NCBI GenBank assembly: GCA_019695265.1 | Contig: JAIBAJ010000003.1 | Location: 1 to 64,000 of the forward strand | DNA: 64,000 nucleotides | Origin: Bacteroidia bacterium | GTDB taxonomy: Bacteria > Bacteroidota > Bacteroidia > JAIBAJ01 | Reading direction: 5' to 3' | Shown: piece after piece, positions 8,216-16,895 of the stretch | Layout: every line of letters starts with the position of its first letter | How positions within the stretch are numbered: position 1 is the stretch's first letter | The notes under the pieces: generated by a model | The model's database searches: none | The model's input: the letters and a program-made list of their open reading frames with translations, nothing else | What the model was told of the DNA's origin: nothing | Made by a program: the position numbers and the translations under genes

Positions 8216-9349
8216 TTATTCCTTAAGTCCGCTGCCTCCATCAATCCCTCCATTCACCGGATTAACCCTTCCTACTTCATGGTTTGGAAAATGGACATGA
8301 TAGGGGCCTAATTGCACATTGGGTACATAATAATCAGTTGAAATAATATGACCGCCACTTTCTAAACAAGCATTTAATCGGTCATAATTACCTATTCTGG
8401 CCTCTTCCGTTTCTGAATCTGCCCTGGTTCTGATAATATAACCTTTTCGTGCCAGCTCCTTTATTCGTTGGGTGTTGGATGGTGGTAATGGATCATTTTG
8501 CTTGGTAAATGCGCATTCCGGTGTGTCAGGTGATGCATAAATAAACATAACCCTACCTTTTAGTGACGGATGGTTTTGGATATAATCGTCCACTGCACCT
8601 CCTTCCATAATAAAAACAACCTTTCCCCTGCATTCTTCCAATAGGGGCCAATCGTTGCTGGTTGCCATTTCATTTAAGGTTGCATGCTTCCCTCTAACCC
8701 AATCCGGAGTGATGACACCTTTTAAATCTTTTCCAAATACTGATTTTATTTCTGAATCAATGGAATCACAGGCGGTAGCATCAAATTCCCTGGATCGCTT
8801 AAATCCAAGCATTCGAAGAAATCCGCTGCGATTTCCCGGTCCTTCTTCCTTACTTTCAATATTGATGAAGATTGGTAAATGGTTAGGATGTGCATCACTC
8901 CATTTCTTAACCGCTTCCAAGGCTTGTTTGAATGTAAAATAATGGGTTTCATAATCTACATCCTTGATGTGTAGAACTTTGAATCCCGGTTTTTTTAATT
9001 CTTCAATTTTTGATTTCTTACGAAGCCCAGCCAATCCGTTTAAAGCCCTTTTGTAATATTCTCCACCAATTGGATCATAATAAATATCAATTTCTAATCC
9101 TCGAATATTCCAATCGCTGAATTGTGCATCAAAAGGAAGATGAGCATAATTTATTCCACTAGGATCTAAATCCTTCCCCAACAGTTTTTTTATCCGATTC
9201 AGATAGCGAATGACTTTTGCAGGTGGGTATTTCTTATAGCTGTTGTGGCTGGCAATTATTTGAATTTGATTCAGATGCAATACCGAGTCTTTTTGTCCGG
9301 AGGAATATAAAGCCTGAAGTATTAAAATCAAAAGTAAAATCTGTTTCAT
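8216..9349 (-). CDS. Secreted Ca2+-dependent PI-PLC-like phosphodiesterase
   Basis: The product has 377 residues starting MKQILLLILILQALYSSGQ, a Sec signal peptide; an upstream in-frame ATG at 9391 would spoil the signal. The TIM-barrel core has the bacterial/fungal PI-PLC-C1 features: IQIIASHNSYKKYP (catalytic His in SHNSY), the GLEIDIYYDP metal/active-site segment, and later a second His in VLHIKDVD. IFINIESKEEGPG and IISTDYYVPN further support a glycerophosphodiester-like barrel. The substrate could be phosphoinositides or another glycerophospholipid; the family is known mostly from sequence. The upstream YdcF-like gene ends 1 nt before this start, so the two genes are translationally close and probably in one operon with the thioesterase. 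Confidence 0.82.
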   Translation of the reverse strand: MKQILLLILILQALYSSGQKDSVLHLNQIQIIASHNSYKKYPPAKVIRYLNRIKKLLGKDLDPSGINYAHLPFDAQFSDWNIRGLEIDIYYDPIGGEYYKRALNGLAGLRKKSKIEELKKPGFKVLHIKDVDYETHYFTFKQALEAVKKWSDAHPNHLPIFINIESKEEGPGNRSGFLRMLGFKRSREFDATACDSIDSEIKSVFGKDLKGVITPDWVRGKHATLNEMATSNDWPLLEECRGKVVFIMEGGAVDDYIQNHPSLKGRVMFIYASPDTPECAFTKQNDPLPPSNTQRIKELARKGYIIRTRADSETEEARIGNYDRLNACLESGGHIISTDYYVPNVQLGPYHVHFPNHEVGRVNPVNGGIDGGSGLKE

Positions 9350-9350
9350 T

Positions 9351-9995
9351 TTAGTATTTCCAGTAATAGTATAAAAGTTTAATCCATTCATTGTTTATCA
9401 TGATTAATCCGTCTTCATTTTTCCACCAATTCCAATACCTTATTTTATTGTCAGGTGCACCAACCACCCAAAAGTGAATGCCATTTTTTTGGGTTGAATT
9501 TCTCAAGGAGTATTTGATTCTTCGGGTATGAAATTCTGAACTGATAATCATAACGGTATCCAATTTATTTCGGTGGCAATAATCAAAAATGATTTGGGCT
9601 TCCTCCTTGGTGCTGGTTCCAAATGGCAATAATTCTGTACTGGTTATTGGTATCCCCATTTTTACCAGTGCTTTTTGGGTAACTTCTCCTTCCGAAAATT
9701 TAAAACCCATGGCTTCAAAAAGAGGGTGTAGGTTTTTGCCTGTGCAAACTATTTTTTTTATTTGTCCTTTCTTGAAAAGTTCAACCGCTTTTTTTCCTCG
9801 GTCAATGCTATTTCCACTTAAAACAAAGGCAACACCACAAGATTGTTCATTATCCTGCGAGATAAGAAATTTAGCAGTAGATTTTAAAATAGGGATCAAA
9901 CCTAAAATCAATATCAAAGAAATACCCATCAGGAGCATTCCCCATTTTACCAGTGGTCTGTTATACCAGGGGTTTATTGCATCTTGACCTGCCAT
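9351..9995 (-). CDS. YdcF/SanA-type DUF218 membrane-anchored protein
   Basis: The product has 214 residues. One N-terminal membrane helix (about 14-36, WGMLLMGISLILILGLIPIL) is followed by a DUF218 domain: CGVAFVLSGNSIDRGKKAVELFKKG, IVCTGKN, FGTSTKEEAQIIFDYC, and VMIISSEFHTRRIKYSL. This order (GxS, TxxEA, SxFHxxR) is that of the YdcF/SanA/ElyC family, which is implicated in envelope integrity and lipid-carrier or peptidoglycan precursor processes. The start overlaps the stop of the thioesterase gene by one base, and the PI-PLC-like gene follows. All three probably act on or near envelope lipids, but this is inferred from context only. Confidence 0.85.
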   Translation of the reverse strand: MAGQDAINPWYNRPLVKWGMLLMGISLILILGLIPILKSTAKFLISQDNEQSCGVAFVLSGNSIDRGKKAVELFKKGQIKKIVCTGKNLHPLFEAMGFKFSEGEVTQKALVKMGIPITSTELLPFGTSTKEEAQIIFDYCHRNKLDTVMIISSEFHTRRIKYSLRNSTQKNGIHFWVVGAPDNKIRYWNWWKNEDGLIMINNEWIKLLYYYWKY

Positions 9996-10393
9996 CAGAA
10001 ATTGAATTTTTCCAAAATCACCTCAGGACAACGAATCGGACGTCCTGTGCTTTTGTTCACAAAAACCAAGGTGGTCGAACCCTGGTTTATCAATTCATTT
10101 TTGGAATTTAAAACCTGGTATTCGAATTTCATACGTGAGCCCGGTTTTTCTTTAACCATGCAGCTTATTTGAAGGTTTTCATCGTAATAGGCCGGGCGAA
10201 TGTATTTAACTTGCAAATCAATAACAGGCATCATGATGCCTGAATCTTCTAATTCGGCGTAGGAAATGCCCGCAGATCGCATAAGTTCAACCCGTGCTAC
10301 TTCGTAATATTGGGCATAATTTCCGTAGTACACATAACCCATTCGGTCTGTTTCGCCATAACGGGTTCGTAAGGTGATGGTTTGGGTTATCAA
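9995..10393 (-). CDS. Acyl-CoA thioesterase, YbgC/FadM (hot-dog fold) family
   Basis: The product has 132 residues. The hallmark segment is RYGETDRMGYVYYGNYAQYYEVARVEL, where Asp in ETDRMGYV is the catalytic Asp of 4-hydroxybenzoyl-CoA-type thioesterases. It is followed by the beta strands VIDLQVKYIRPAYYDENLQI and MKFEYQVLN. Length and motif are normal for YbgC-like cytosolic thioesterases acting on short or medium acyl-CoA or acyl-ACP. It is the first gene of a three-gene run with the YdcF-like and PI-PLC-like genes and is preceded by a promoter with a TAACTTTG -7 box. Confidence 0.92.
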   Translation of the reverse strand: MITQTITLRTRYGETDRMGYVYYGNYAQYYEVARVELMRSAGISYAELEDSGIMMPVIDLQVKYIRPAYYDENLQISCMVKEKPGSRMKFEYQVLNSKNELINQGSTTLVFVNKSTGRPIRCPEVILEKFNF

Positions 10394-10410
10394 GTTTTTA
10401 ATTTGCAGCC

Positions 10411-10442
10411 CAAAGTTAATCTACATCAAAGCGATTTGACAA
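10411..10442 (-). promoter_or_regulatory. Promoter of thioesterase-YdcF-PLC operon
   Basis: On the minus strand there is a TTG, a 21-nt spacer and TAACTTTG (10411-10418), matching TAnnTTTG. It lies 17 nt upstream of the thioesterase ATG. Confidence 0.5.
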
Positions 10443-10453
10443 AATTCCCTAAA

Positions 10454-12163
10454 CTATTTTAGAGAAAATTTAAAGCCTTTTGTTAATCCATCCTGCTGGA
10501 AATTAAAATAATAAATTCCTTCTGCTAAGTCGGAGAGGTTCAGTAATTCCTGATGGTCGCCAATTTCTTGCGTTTTGGTTTGGAATTTCACTATTTTTCC
10601 CATTGCATCTAAGAGGGTAAAATTGGTTTTTTGGGTAAACTTATTGGTAAAATTGACATGTAAATTTTTTGAATCATCTACAAAGCAATTCAAATGTGTC
10701 AGATTACCATCGTTTGATCTAATTCCAACACTGGTATTTACGATGTTAATGGTATAATCTTCGGTTTGGCCTGAATTAAAGGGCATGCAAGCATCACTTG
10801 AATACATTAATTCTCCATTAGCACTGCAATTGCGTATTCGCATTTTAGTGGGTCCGGGCAATGCATCTCCCGGAACAAAGAAGGTGGTTGAGGCAGGTGT
10901 ATTTGCAGTAGAATTTGAAGCAAATTCGATAACCTCTGAACTTGAAAATACATTGTCGTGGTTATAGTCAATCCACCCGAAGATTTGACTATTCTGTGCC
11001 GTTGTTACATTTAAGGTGTAGGTATTAAAAGCGTCAAGCGATGCCGTAGTGTATGAGGTAACCGGCCAATTGACATATCCGGTCGTAGTGTTGTCGCATC
11101 CGGTATTTTGATTGTTGAGAGTGGTACCAGCAATAGAAACTGTATTAATCACTTCCAACTGATTACAATTGACAGGATGTAGACCTTGGGTGCAATAACC
11201 GGGTGAATTCATCTGAATGTTGACATGGTAATCTTCTGTTTCTCCATAAACCAGGTTTGTACAAGGATCAATGCCATTTATTGGTGAATCTTCACATCGG
11301 ATTCTTAACCTGGTTAAACCTTCAGAAGCTGTTAATGGAAAAGAAACGAGAAATAACATTGGGTTGGTGGTTTGAACTACCTCTCCAAGTCGTTCTTCGA
11401 AACTAAAAACACTATCCCGGTTATAATCTAGCCATGCAGTATAGGTAAAACCGGGGTTCATTCCTCCATAAACTCGCATCAAATAGGTTGTACGAGCATA
11501 CAAAGTTGTTGTCGACACTGAATTGGTAAAATTGGCATAATAGGGGAAGGAGTCGACACCAAGTTGGTTTTCATTTTTCATAGTATTTAAAACAACTCCA
11601 TTTATATAGTCCATATTTTGGGTTCCAACCGAATACCAAGGAGTGCAATAAACTGCTCCGGGGGAAGTAATATTAACGGTATAATCTTCGGTTTCACCGG
11701 GGTAAGTATCCATTACTTCGAAACATGGATGAATGTCTGTAATGCCGTAAGGAATTGCTCTTAGTCTTAATCTTTTTTGTCCGGTTCCAAAATAGGAATG
11801 TATTGGAATATTAAATTGAATATGTCCTTGGTAATTGGCCCATACATCAATTAATTCATTGTTTGAAAAAGTATTATCATTATCAAAATCCATAAATACT
11901 GCCACTTTACAAATTTGACCAGAAGGAACCTCCACATTCAGTTGGTAGGTTTGTCCCATGGTTAATTGTATTGGTCCAAGGTTGGTGTAATTGCGGTAGG
12001 TTTGCCCATCCGTTACACCGGTATTTAGGTTGTTGAATCCATTGATGGATACCCCGTCGATAAAAACCAAACTATCCATATAGGAGAAGGCTCCACCACA
12101 ATATTGGGCAAAATTGAATTGCCAAATAAAAATTCCAAGAATTGTAAAATTGAACTTTTTCAT
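10454..12163 (-). CDS. GEVED-domain T9SS-secreted surface protein
   Basis: The product has 569 residues starting MKKFNFTILGIFIWQFNFAQ (signal peptide); an upstream ATG at 12199 is not needed. Three GEVED-type repeats are visible, each with a metal-site-like loop (DFDNDNTF, DYNRDSVF, DYNHDNVF) and ending in an E-D-Y strand (GETEDYTVNI, GETEDYHVNI, GQTEDYTINI). The last about 80 residues are a type A T9SS sorting domain (LLDAMGKIVKFQTK, LNLSDLAEGIYYFNF, GFKFSLK). The protein is therefore exported through the outer membrane by T9SS and anchored or released. The ligand is unknown; GEVED modules are common in Bacteroidota adhesins and enzymes. Confidence 0.9.
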   Translation of the reverse strand: MKKFNFTILGIFIWQFNFAQYCGGAFSYMDSLVFIDGVSINGFNNLNTGVTDGQTYRNYTNLGPIQLTMGQTYQLNVEVPSGQICKVAVFMDFDNDNTFSNNELIDVWANYQGHIQFNIPIHSYFGTGQKRLRLRAIPYGITDIHPCFEVMDTYPGETEDYTVNITSPGAVYCTPWYSVGTQNMDYINGVVLNTMKNENQLGVDSFPYYANFTNSVSTTTLYARTTYLMRVYGGMNPGFTYTAWLDYNRDSVFSFEERLGEVVQTTNPMLFLVSFPLTASEGLTRLRIRCEDSPINGIDPCTNLVYGETEDYHVNIQMNSPGYCTQGLHPVNCNQLEVINTVSIAGTTLNNQNTGCDNTTTGYVNWPVTSYTTASLDAFNTYTLNVTTAQNSQIFGWIDYNHDNVFSSSEVIEFASNSTANTPASTTFFVPGDALPGPTKMRIRNCSANGELMYSSDACMPFNSGQTEDYTINIVNTSVGIRSNDGNLTHLNCFVDDSKNLHVNFTNKFTQKTNFTLLDAMGKIVKFQTKTQEIGDHQELLNLSDLAEGIYYFNFQQDGLTKGFKFSLK

Positions 12164-12182
12164 CCGAGTAGTTGTATGGATG

Positions 12183-12216
12183 CAAAAATACCAATTCAAG
12201 TAAAATTTTAATTCAA
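12183..12216 (-). promoter_or_regulatory. Promoter of GEVED protein gene
   Basis: On the minus strand TTG, a 23-nt spacer and TATTTTTG (12183-12190) are followed by a leader of about 20 nt to the ATG. The -7 box is an exact match; the spacer is at the long end. Confidence 0.42.
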
Positions 12217-12259
12217 AAATTCTGCTTGAATTAAAAGTCTAAACCGGAAAAAATGTCGA

Positions 12260-13009
12260 CTAAGTCAACATCCCTCCACATACATTCAAAACCTGTCCAG
12301 TAATGTAGGCCGACAAATCACTTCCTAAAAACAAGCAAGCATTCGCTACATCTTCTCCCTGTCCACCCCGTTTTAATGGTATTTGTTCTCTCCATTGTTC
12401 AACCGTTTTTGCATCTAAGGCCTCGGTCATTTCTGTTTCAATAAATCCCGGGGCAATAGCATTGCAACGTATATTCCTTGAACCTAATTCTAAGGCAATT
12501 GATTTGGTAAATCCAATAATTCCTGCCTTGGAGGCTGCATAATTGCTTTGTCCGGCATTTCCTTTAACTCCTACCACCGAACTCATATTTATTATGCTTC
12601 CCCATCGCTGCTTTAACATAGGTCTTTGGGCTGCCTTGGTTAAATTAAAAACTGATTTTAAATTAACTCTTAACACCTCATCCCATGCCTCTTCCGTAAT
12701 CCGCATCAATAAATTATCTTTGGTAATTCCAGCGTTATTTACCAAAATGTGCAATGCACCAAAATCTTGTATGACCAAATTCACCAATTGCTCGGCTTGT
12801 CCGTAATCCGATGCATCACTGCGATAGGACTTTACCCTTGTTCCGTAAGCCTTTAATTCTTCTTCCAATGCAATCCCTTTCTCCGGCGAACTTAAATAGG
12901 TAAAGGCTACATCGGCTCCTTGTTCGGCAAATTTCTTGGCAATTGATTTTCCAATTCCTCTAGAAGCTCCTGTAATTAAGGCTACTTTGCCGCTTAATAG
13001 TTTCGTCAT
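12260..13009 (-). CDS. fabG: 3-oxoacyl-[ACP] reductase FabG
   Basis: The product has 249 residues. It is an NADPH-dependent ketoacyl-ACP reductase of fatty acid synthesis, a classical short-chain dehydrogenase. The cofactor motif GASRGIG is at 14-20, with NNAG near 91-94. The catalytic triad is Ser144 (NMSSVVG), Tyr157 and Lys161 (YAASK), and the C-terminus YITGQVLNVCGGM is the FabG form. The start at 13009 is chosen because the open frame continues upstream into the tRNA-Pro gene, which cannot be coding. It lies 30 nt downstream of that tRNA's terminator, so it needs its own promoter or depends on read-through. Confidence 0.95.
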   Translation of the reverse strand: MTKLLSGKVALITGASRGIGKSIAKKFAEQGADVAFTYLSSPEKGIALEEELKAYGTRVKSYRSDASDYGQAEQLVNLVIQDFGALHILVNNAGITKDNLLMRITEEAWDEVLRVNLKSVFNLTKAAQRPMLKQRWGSIINMSSVVGVKGNAGQSNYAASKAGIIGFTKSIALELGSRNIRCNAIAPGFIETEMTEALDAKTVEQWREQIPLKRGGQGEDVANACLFLGSDLSAYITGQVLNVCGGMLT

Positions 13010-13040
13010 GTTCGTTTGTTTGATAGACAAAGGTATTAAA

Positions 13041-13070
13041 ATAAAAAAGCCCCCGCTTAGCAGAGGCTTT
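13041..13070 (-). terminator. Intrinsic terminator of tRNA-Pro transcript
   Basis: On the minus strand an 11-bp GC-rich stem (AAAGCC..., loop TAA, ...GGCTTT) is followed by TTTTTTATTTT. It starts one base after the mature tRNA-Pro end and separates the tRNA from fabG. Confidence 0.8.
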
Positions 13071-13071
13071 G

Positions 13072-13144
13072 TCGGGCTGACCTGACTCGAACAGGCGACC
13101 ACCAGCACCCCATGCTGGTACACTACCAACTGTGCTACAGCCCG
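13072..13144 (-). tRNA. tRNA-Pro (anticodon GGG)
   Basis: The minus-strand cloverleaf has acceptor CGGGCTG paired with CAGCCCG, a D arm, anticodon stem CCAGC/GCTGG with loop ATGGGGT (anticodon GGG), and T arm GCCTG-TTCGAGT-CAGGT. CCA is not encoded. A terminator follows directly. Confidence 0.95.
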
Positions 13145-13231
13145 AAATGTAAGGTTTTGTGAAAATTTCTTAAATCTGAAATTAATCTCAACCCATCAAT
13201 CAAACAGCCTGATTTGCTGTTAAATTTGCCG

Positions 13232-13260
13232 CAAAAGTAGAAGTTTATTACCAACTCCAA
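13232..13260 (-). promoter_or_regulatory. Promoter of tRNA-Pro
   Basis: On the minus strand there is a TTG, an 18-nt spacer and TACTTTTG (13232-13239), matching TAnnTTTG. It lies about 88 nt upstream of the mature tRNA 5' end. Confidence 0.5.
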
Positions 13261-13302
13261 CTATTAGCCGGATTATTACCATAAAAATTAGAAAGAAATA
13301 CT

Positions 13303-15723
13303 GTGAATAAATTGAATTACAAGAGTTTATATTTTGTCTGCCTGGCAATTTTTCTTGTTTTCCCTTTATTCTCCCTTGCCGAAGGTTCCGAAAAATTTAC
13401 CATTTCAGGTTTCGTCAAAGATGCCAAAACGGGAGAAGCTCTCATTGGTGCAAATGTTTTTTTAAAAGAAAACCTCAAAGGCGTTTCAACCAATACTTAT
13501 GGTTTCTATTCCATTACCATAGAAAAAGGTAATTATACCCTCGTTTGCTCCTACCTTTCTTACAACGAGTTTTCTAAACCCATTCAATTGGATGCAAACG
13601 TGTCTGTTAACATCGATTTGATGCCAACCACTCAAGATATGAAGGAGGTGGTGGTTACTTCGGAACGACAAGATAAAAACATCACCAATACCAACATGGG
13701 TCAGGTAAAAATGGATATTCAGCAGGTGAAATTATTGCCGTCTTTCATGGGAGAAGTGGATATTCTGAAAACAATTCAACTTCTTCCCGGTGTTAAAGGC
13801 TCAGGCGATGGAAGCTCCGGCTTTTATGTGCGTGGTGGTGGCCCCGATCAAAACTTAATCCTTCTGGATGAAGCTGTTGTCTATAATTCTTCTCACTTAT
13901 TTGGTTTTTTCTCCGTTTTCAATGGCGATGCCGTTAAAAATATGAACCTCATTAAAGGAGGAATGCCAGCCCAATATGGCGGACGACTGGCTTCTGTTCT
14001 CGACATAACCATGAAGGAAGGTAATAACCAAAAATTTAAAGTGGATGCCGGTATTGGCTTAATTTCCTCCCGTCTGACCATTCAGGGGCCGATTAAAAAG
14101 AATAAAGCTTCTTTCATCCTATCCGGTCGCCGAACCTATATCGATGTCCTGATGAAGCCTTTTATTAGTAAGGATCAACAGTTTTATGGTTCCAGCTACT
14201 TCTTCTATGACCTCAATGCCAAATTGAATTATGCCTTTTCCGACAAAGACAAAGTCTTTATCAGTGGCTATTTCGGAAAAGATAAATTTACTTTCCAGGA
14301 TAACCAGGACCTTGGCTTTAAAGCTGTTCTGCCATACGGAAACGCCACCGCAAGTCTTCGCTGGAACCACTTGTTTAATAGCAAGTTATTTATGAATACC
14401 AGCCTCATTTTTACCGATTATAACTTTAAAGTAACCCTGGGTCAGTCCGATTTTAATTTTGGTTTGTATTCCGGTATCAGAGATTACAATGCTAAACTTG
14501 ATTTTAGTTGGCAACCTACCATACGCCACCATGTTCGTTTTGGACTAAATTATACCTACCACCGGTTCACTCCCAACAATGCAACCGCCGAAGCAGGTGA
14601 TATTACCTTCGATTTTGGTAAAGTAGAACGGATTTATGGAAATGAATTCGCAGCATACCTGAGCGACGACTTTGATGTAACCGATAAATTCAAAATAAAT
14701 CTAGGTATCAGGGTTTCCGGTTTTCAACAAATTGGCCCTTTTGAACGTTTTGTGAAGGAAGGAGATAGGGTAGTGGATACCATTCAATATGCCAGAGGTG
14801 AACACATTAAGTTTTATATGAGACCGGAACCTCGACTCGCCTTAAATTACATTATCAATAGCAAAAGCTCGGTTAAAGCTGCAGTTACTATGAATTACCA
14901 ATATCTTCAAGTTGCTAACCTGGCCACCGTTTCCCTGCCTACCGACCTTTGGATTCCTTCTTCCGAGAAAATTAAACCCCAACAAGGGATTCAATATTCT
15001 TTGGGATATTTCCGCAATTTTCAAGACAATACCTGGGAAACCTCGGTAGAACTGTATTACAAGGATATGCGCAACCTCATCGAGTTCAAAGATGGAGTAA
15101 TGCCTTCCAATACTGTCAATGATAACATCGATAACTTACTCACCTTCGGACGGGGTTGGGCTTACGGAGCTGAGTTTTTTGTTCGAAAATCAGTAGGGAA
15201 AACAACAGGATGGTTGGGTTATACCTTAAGCTGGACTCAACGCCAGTTCGACGACCTCAACAATGGTAAACCTTTCTTTGCCCGGTACGATCGTCGCCAC
15301 GATGTGCAATTTACCCTCACTCAGGAACTTAGTAAAAAATGGACCTTCTCTGTTGTTTGGGTATACAGCACTGGGGCTGCATTAACAGTTCCTGTGGCAA
15401 GGTATTTTATTGAAGGTAAAGTAATTAATGAATTTGGACAAAGAAATTCCTATAGGATGGCACCTTACCACCGCCTTGATTTGTCTCTTACTTACGTTCA
15501 CAAAAAAACCGAAAAATGGATGAGCTCCTGGAATTTTTCAGTTTATAATGTTTACAGCAGACAAAATCCTTACTTTATTTATTTCGATACCACCGGCGAT
15601 CTTTTCAAAGCCGCAGCCGGAATTTCATCCAATGGTAAAGAACCTAGAGATTTTAGAATCAAAGCCAAACAAGTATCTCTTTTCCCTGTTATCCCATCCA
15701 TCACCTGGAATTTTAGTTTTTAA
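13303..15723 (+). CDS. TonB-dependent outer-membrane receptor with regulatory domain
   Basis: The product has 806 residues from a GTG start (no in-frame ATG exists near it) and a signal peptide ending near FSLAEG. Residues about 32-115 form a carboxypeptidase-D-regulatory-like beta-sandwich (FTISGFVKDAKTGEALIGAN). The TonB plug is at about 130-240 (VRGGGPDQNLILLDEAVVYN, GGMPAQYGGRLASVLDI), followed by a 22-strand-type barrel ending in a terminal Phe (IPSITWNFSF). The gene overlaps the DUF4249 lipoprotein gene by one base; that pairing recurs in Bacteroidota and resembles the SusC/SusD arrangement in outline. The substrate cannot be told from sequence. Confidence 0.95.
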   Translation: MNKLNYKSLYFVCLAIFLVFPLFSLAEGSEKFTISGFVKDAKTGEALIGANVFLKENLKGVSTNTYGFYSITIEKGNYTLVCSYLSYNEFSKPIQLDANVSVNIDLMPTTQDMKEVVVTSERQDKNITNTNMGQVKMDIQQVKLLPSFMGEVDILKTIQLLPGVKGSGDGSSGFYVRGGGPDQNLILLDEAVVYNSSHLFGFFSVFNGDAVKNMNLIKGGMPAQYGGRLASVLDITMKEGNNQKFKVDAGIGLISSRLTIQGPIKKNKASFILSGRRTYIDVLMKPFISKDQQFYGSSYFFYDLNAKLNYAFSDKDKVFISGYFGKDKFTFQDNQDLGFKAVLPYGNATASLRWNHLFNSKLFMNTSLIFTDYNFKVTLGQSDFNFGLYSGIRDYNAKLDFSWQPTIRHHVRFGLNYTYHRFTPNNATAEAGDITFDFGKVERIYGNEFAAYLSDDFDVTDKFKINLGIRVSGFQQIGPFERFVKEGDRVVDTIQYARGEHIKFYMRPEPRLALNYIINSKSSVKAAVTMNYQYLQVANLATVSLPTDLWIPSSEKIKPQQGIQYSLGYFRNFQDNTWETSVELYYKDMRNLIEFKDGVMPSNTVNDNIDNLLTFGRGWAYGAEFFVRKSVGKTTGWLGYTLSWTQRQFDDLNNGKPFFARYDRRHDVQFTLTQELSKKWTFSVVWVYSTGAALTVPVARYFIEGKVINEFGQRNSYRMAPYHRLDLSLTYVHKKTEKWMSSWNFSVYNVYSRQNPYFIYFDTTGDLFKAAAGISSNGKEPRDFRIKAKQVSLFPVIPSITWNFSF

Positions 15724-16679
15724 TGAAATCAAGCCTTCGTCATAGCATCCATGGTTTTCCCAGCTTATTCACCGGGCTCTTTTTCCTGGTTGTGTTGTTT
15801 AGCGCTTCTTCCTGCACCAAAGAAATTGAGGTGGTTCTTCCTGACGCCGAAAATAAAATAGTTGTGGAAGGCTGGATCGAAAATGACCAATATCCTGTAG
15901 TTAAATTATCTCGCAGCGCCGGCTTCTTTGATCCCGTTCCTACGCTGGCAGATACCATCGGTTTCTTGAATTATATTTTGAATGATTTGGTGGTACAAAA
16001 TGCAACGGTTATTGTCAGCGATGGAATTATTTCCGATACCCTCGTTCCAACCCTTGATATTATTAATTTCTCCAAAGAATACCGCCTTCCTTTGGTTTAT
16101 CTTGGACATACCATCAAAGGCGAGGTTGGCAAAACCTATACTCTAAAAGTGATGGTCGAAGGCAAAACTCTTACTTCCTCTACCCGTATTCCGGAGCTAA
16201 TTTATATGGATACCTTGTATTGGAAACCGGATATCAGCGATGATGGGGTGGGTTTTCCATGGACAAAGTTTCAAGATCCTGATACCTTGGGCAATGCCTA
16301 TCGAATTTTTACCCGCAGAGGTGGCTACGATGAGCCTTATGTAGCTCCCATCGGAAATGAATTCGACGATTATTTTGTGAATGGTACAGCATTCGATTTT
16401 CCGTTTAACCGGGGCTCTCAATTATCCGACGATACGCTTCAAAACGATGCCGAAGACCGAATTCGGGGAAAATACCTCAAAGGTGATACGATGGATATTA
16501 AATTTTGCACCATGGACAAGGCTTCCTACGATTTTTGGCGTACATTCAGTATTAGCCGTCAAAGCAATGGAAGTCCTTTTGCAGCTCCAATTAACTTAAA
16601 ATCGAATATCTCCGGAAAGGGTGGTATCGGAATTTGGTCAGGTTATGGAGCTACTTTCAAAAAGGCTGTTGCTCAATAA
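15723..16679 (+). CDS. DUF4249 lipoprotein, partner of TonB receptor
   Basis: The product has 318 residues. It has a long lipoprotein signal with lipobox Cys31 (FSASSCTKE), then a beta-rich N-terminal domain (KIVVEGWIENDQYPVVKLSR) characteristic of DUF4249, and a region with YRIFTRRGG and WSGYGATFKKAV near the end. Its ATG overlaps the TAA of the upstream TonB receptor, so the two are translationally coupled. By position it is the likely surface-exposed accessory of that receptor, as SusD is for SusC, but DUF4249 has no established biochemical role. Repeat copy B begins about 40 nt after its stop. Confidence 0.88.
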   Translation: MKSSLRHSIHGFPSLFTGLFFLVVLFSASSCTKEIEVVLPDAENKIVVEGWIENDQYPVVKLSRSAGFFDPVPTLADTIGFLNYILNDLVVQNATVIVSDGIISDTLVPTLDIINFSKEYRLPLVYLGHTIKGEVGKTYTLKVMVEGKTLTSSTRIPELIYMDTLYWKPDISDDGVGFPWTKFQDPDTLGNAYRIFTRRGGYDEPYVAPIGNEFDDYFVNGTAFDFPFNRGSQLSDDTLQNDAEDRIRGKYLKGDTMDIKFCTMDKASYDFWRTFSISRQSNGSPFAAPINLKSNISGKGGIGIWSGYGATFKKAVAQ

Positions 16680-16715
16680 GTTGCAGAAGTATTTAATGTG
16701 TATTTATTGCTTTTT

Positions 16716-16865
16716 GGCGGGTCCCATTCGCACTAAAATTGTGGCTTTTCCCCTACTGTTTTCTGGCTCATGGTCGGGCTATCGGCTGTAGTCCTCGTCG
16801 CACAGAGCCACGAAAGTGTTCGTGGCTCTGTGCTCCTGTGGGCTACTTGCCTCTATCCCTACCCG
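16716..16865 (-). repeat. Interspersed hairpin repeat, family 1, copy B
   Basis: The copy is in reverse orientation and lies between convergent genes. The conserved blocks CGGGCTATCGGCTGTAGTCC and GGGCTACTTGCCTCTATCCC are seen on the plus strand. The central hairpin has been replaced by a different, perfect 15-bp stem (16800-16814 with 16819-16833, loop AGTG), which shows that structure rather than sequence is kept. Confidence 0.85.
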
Positions 16866-16895
16866 ACACGTAATACGAACTTTTGTGCTTGGGTA

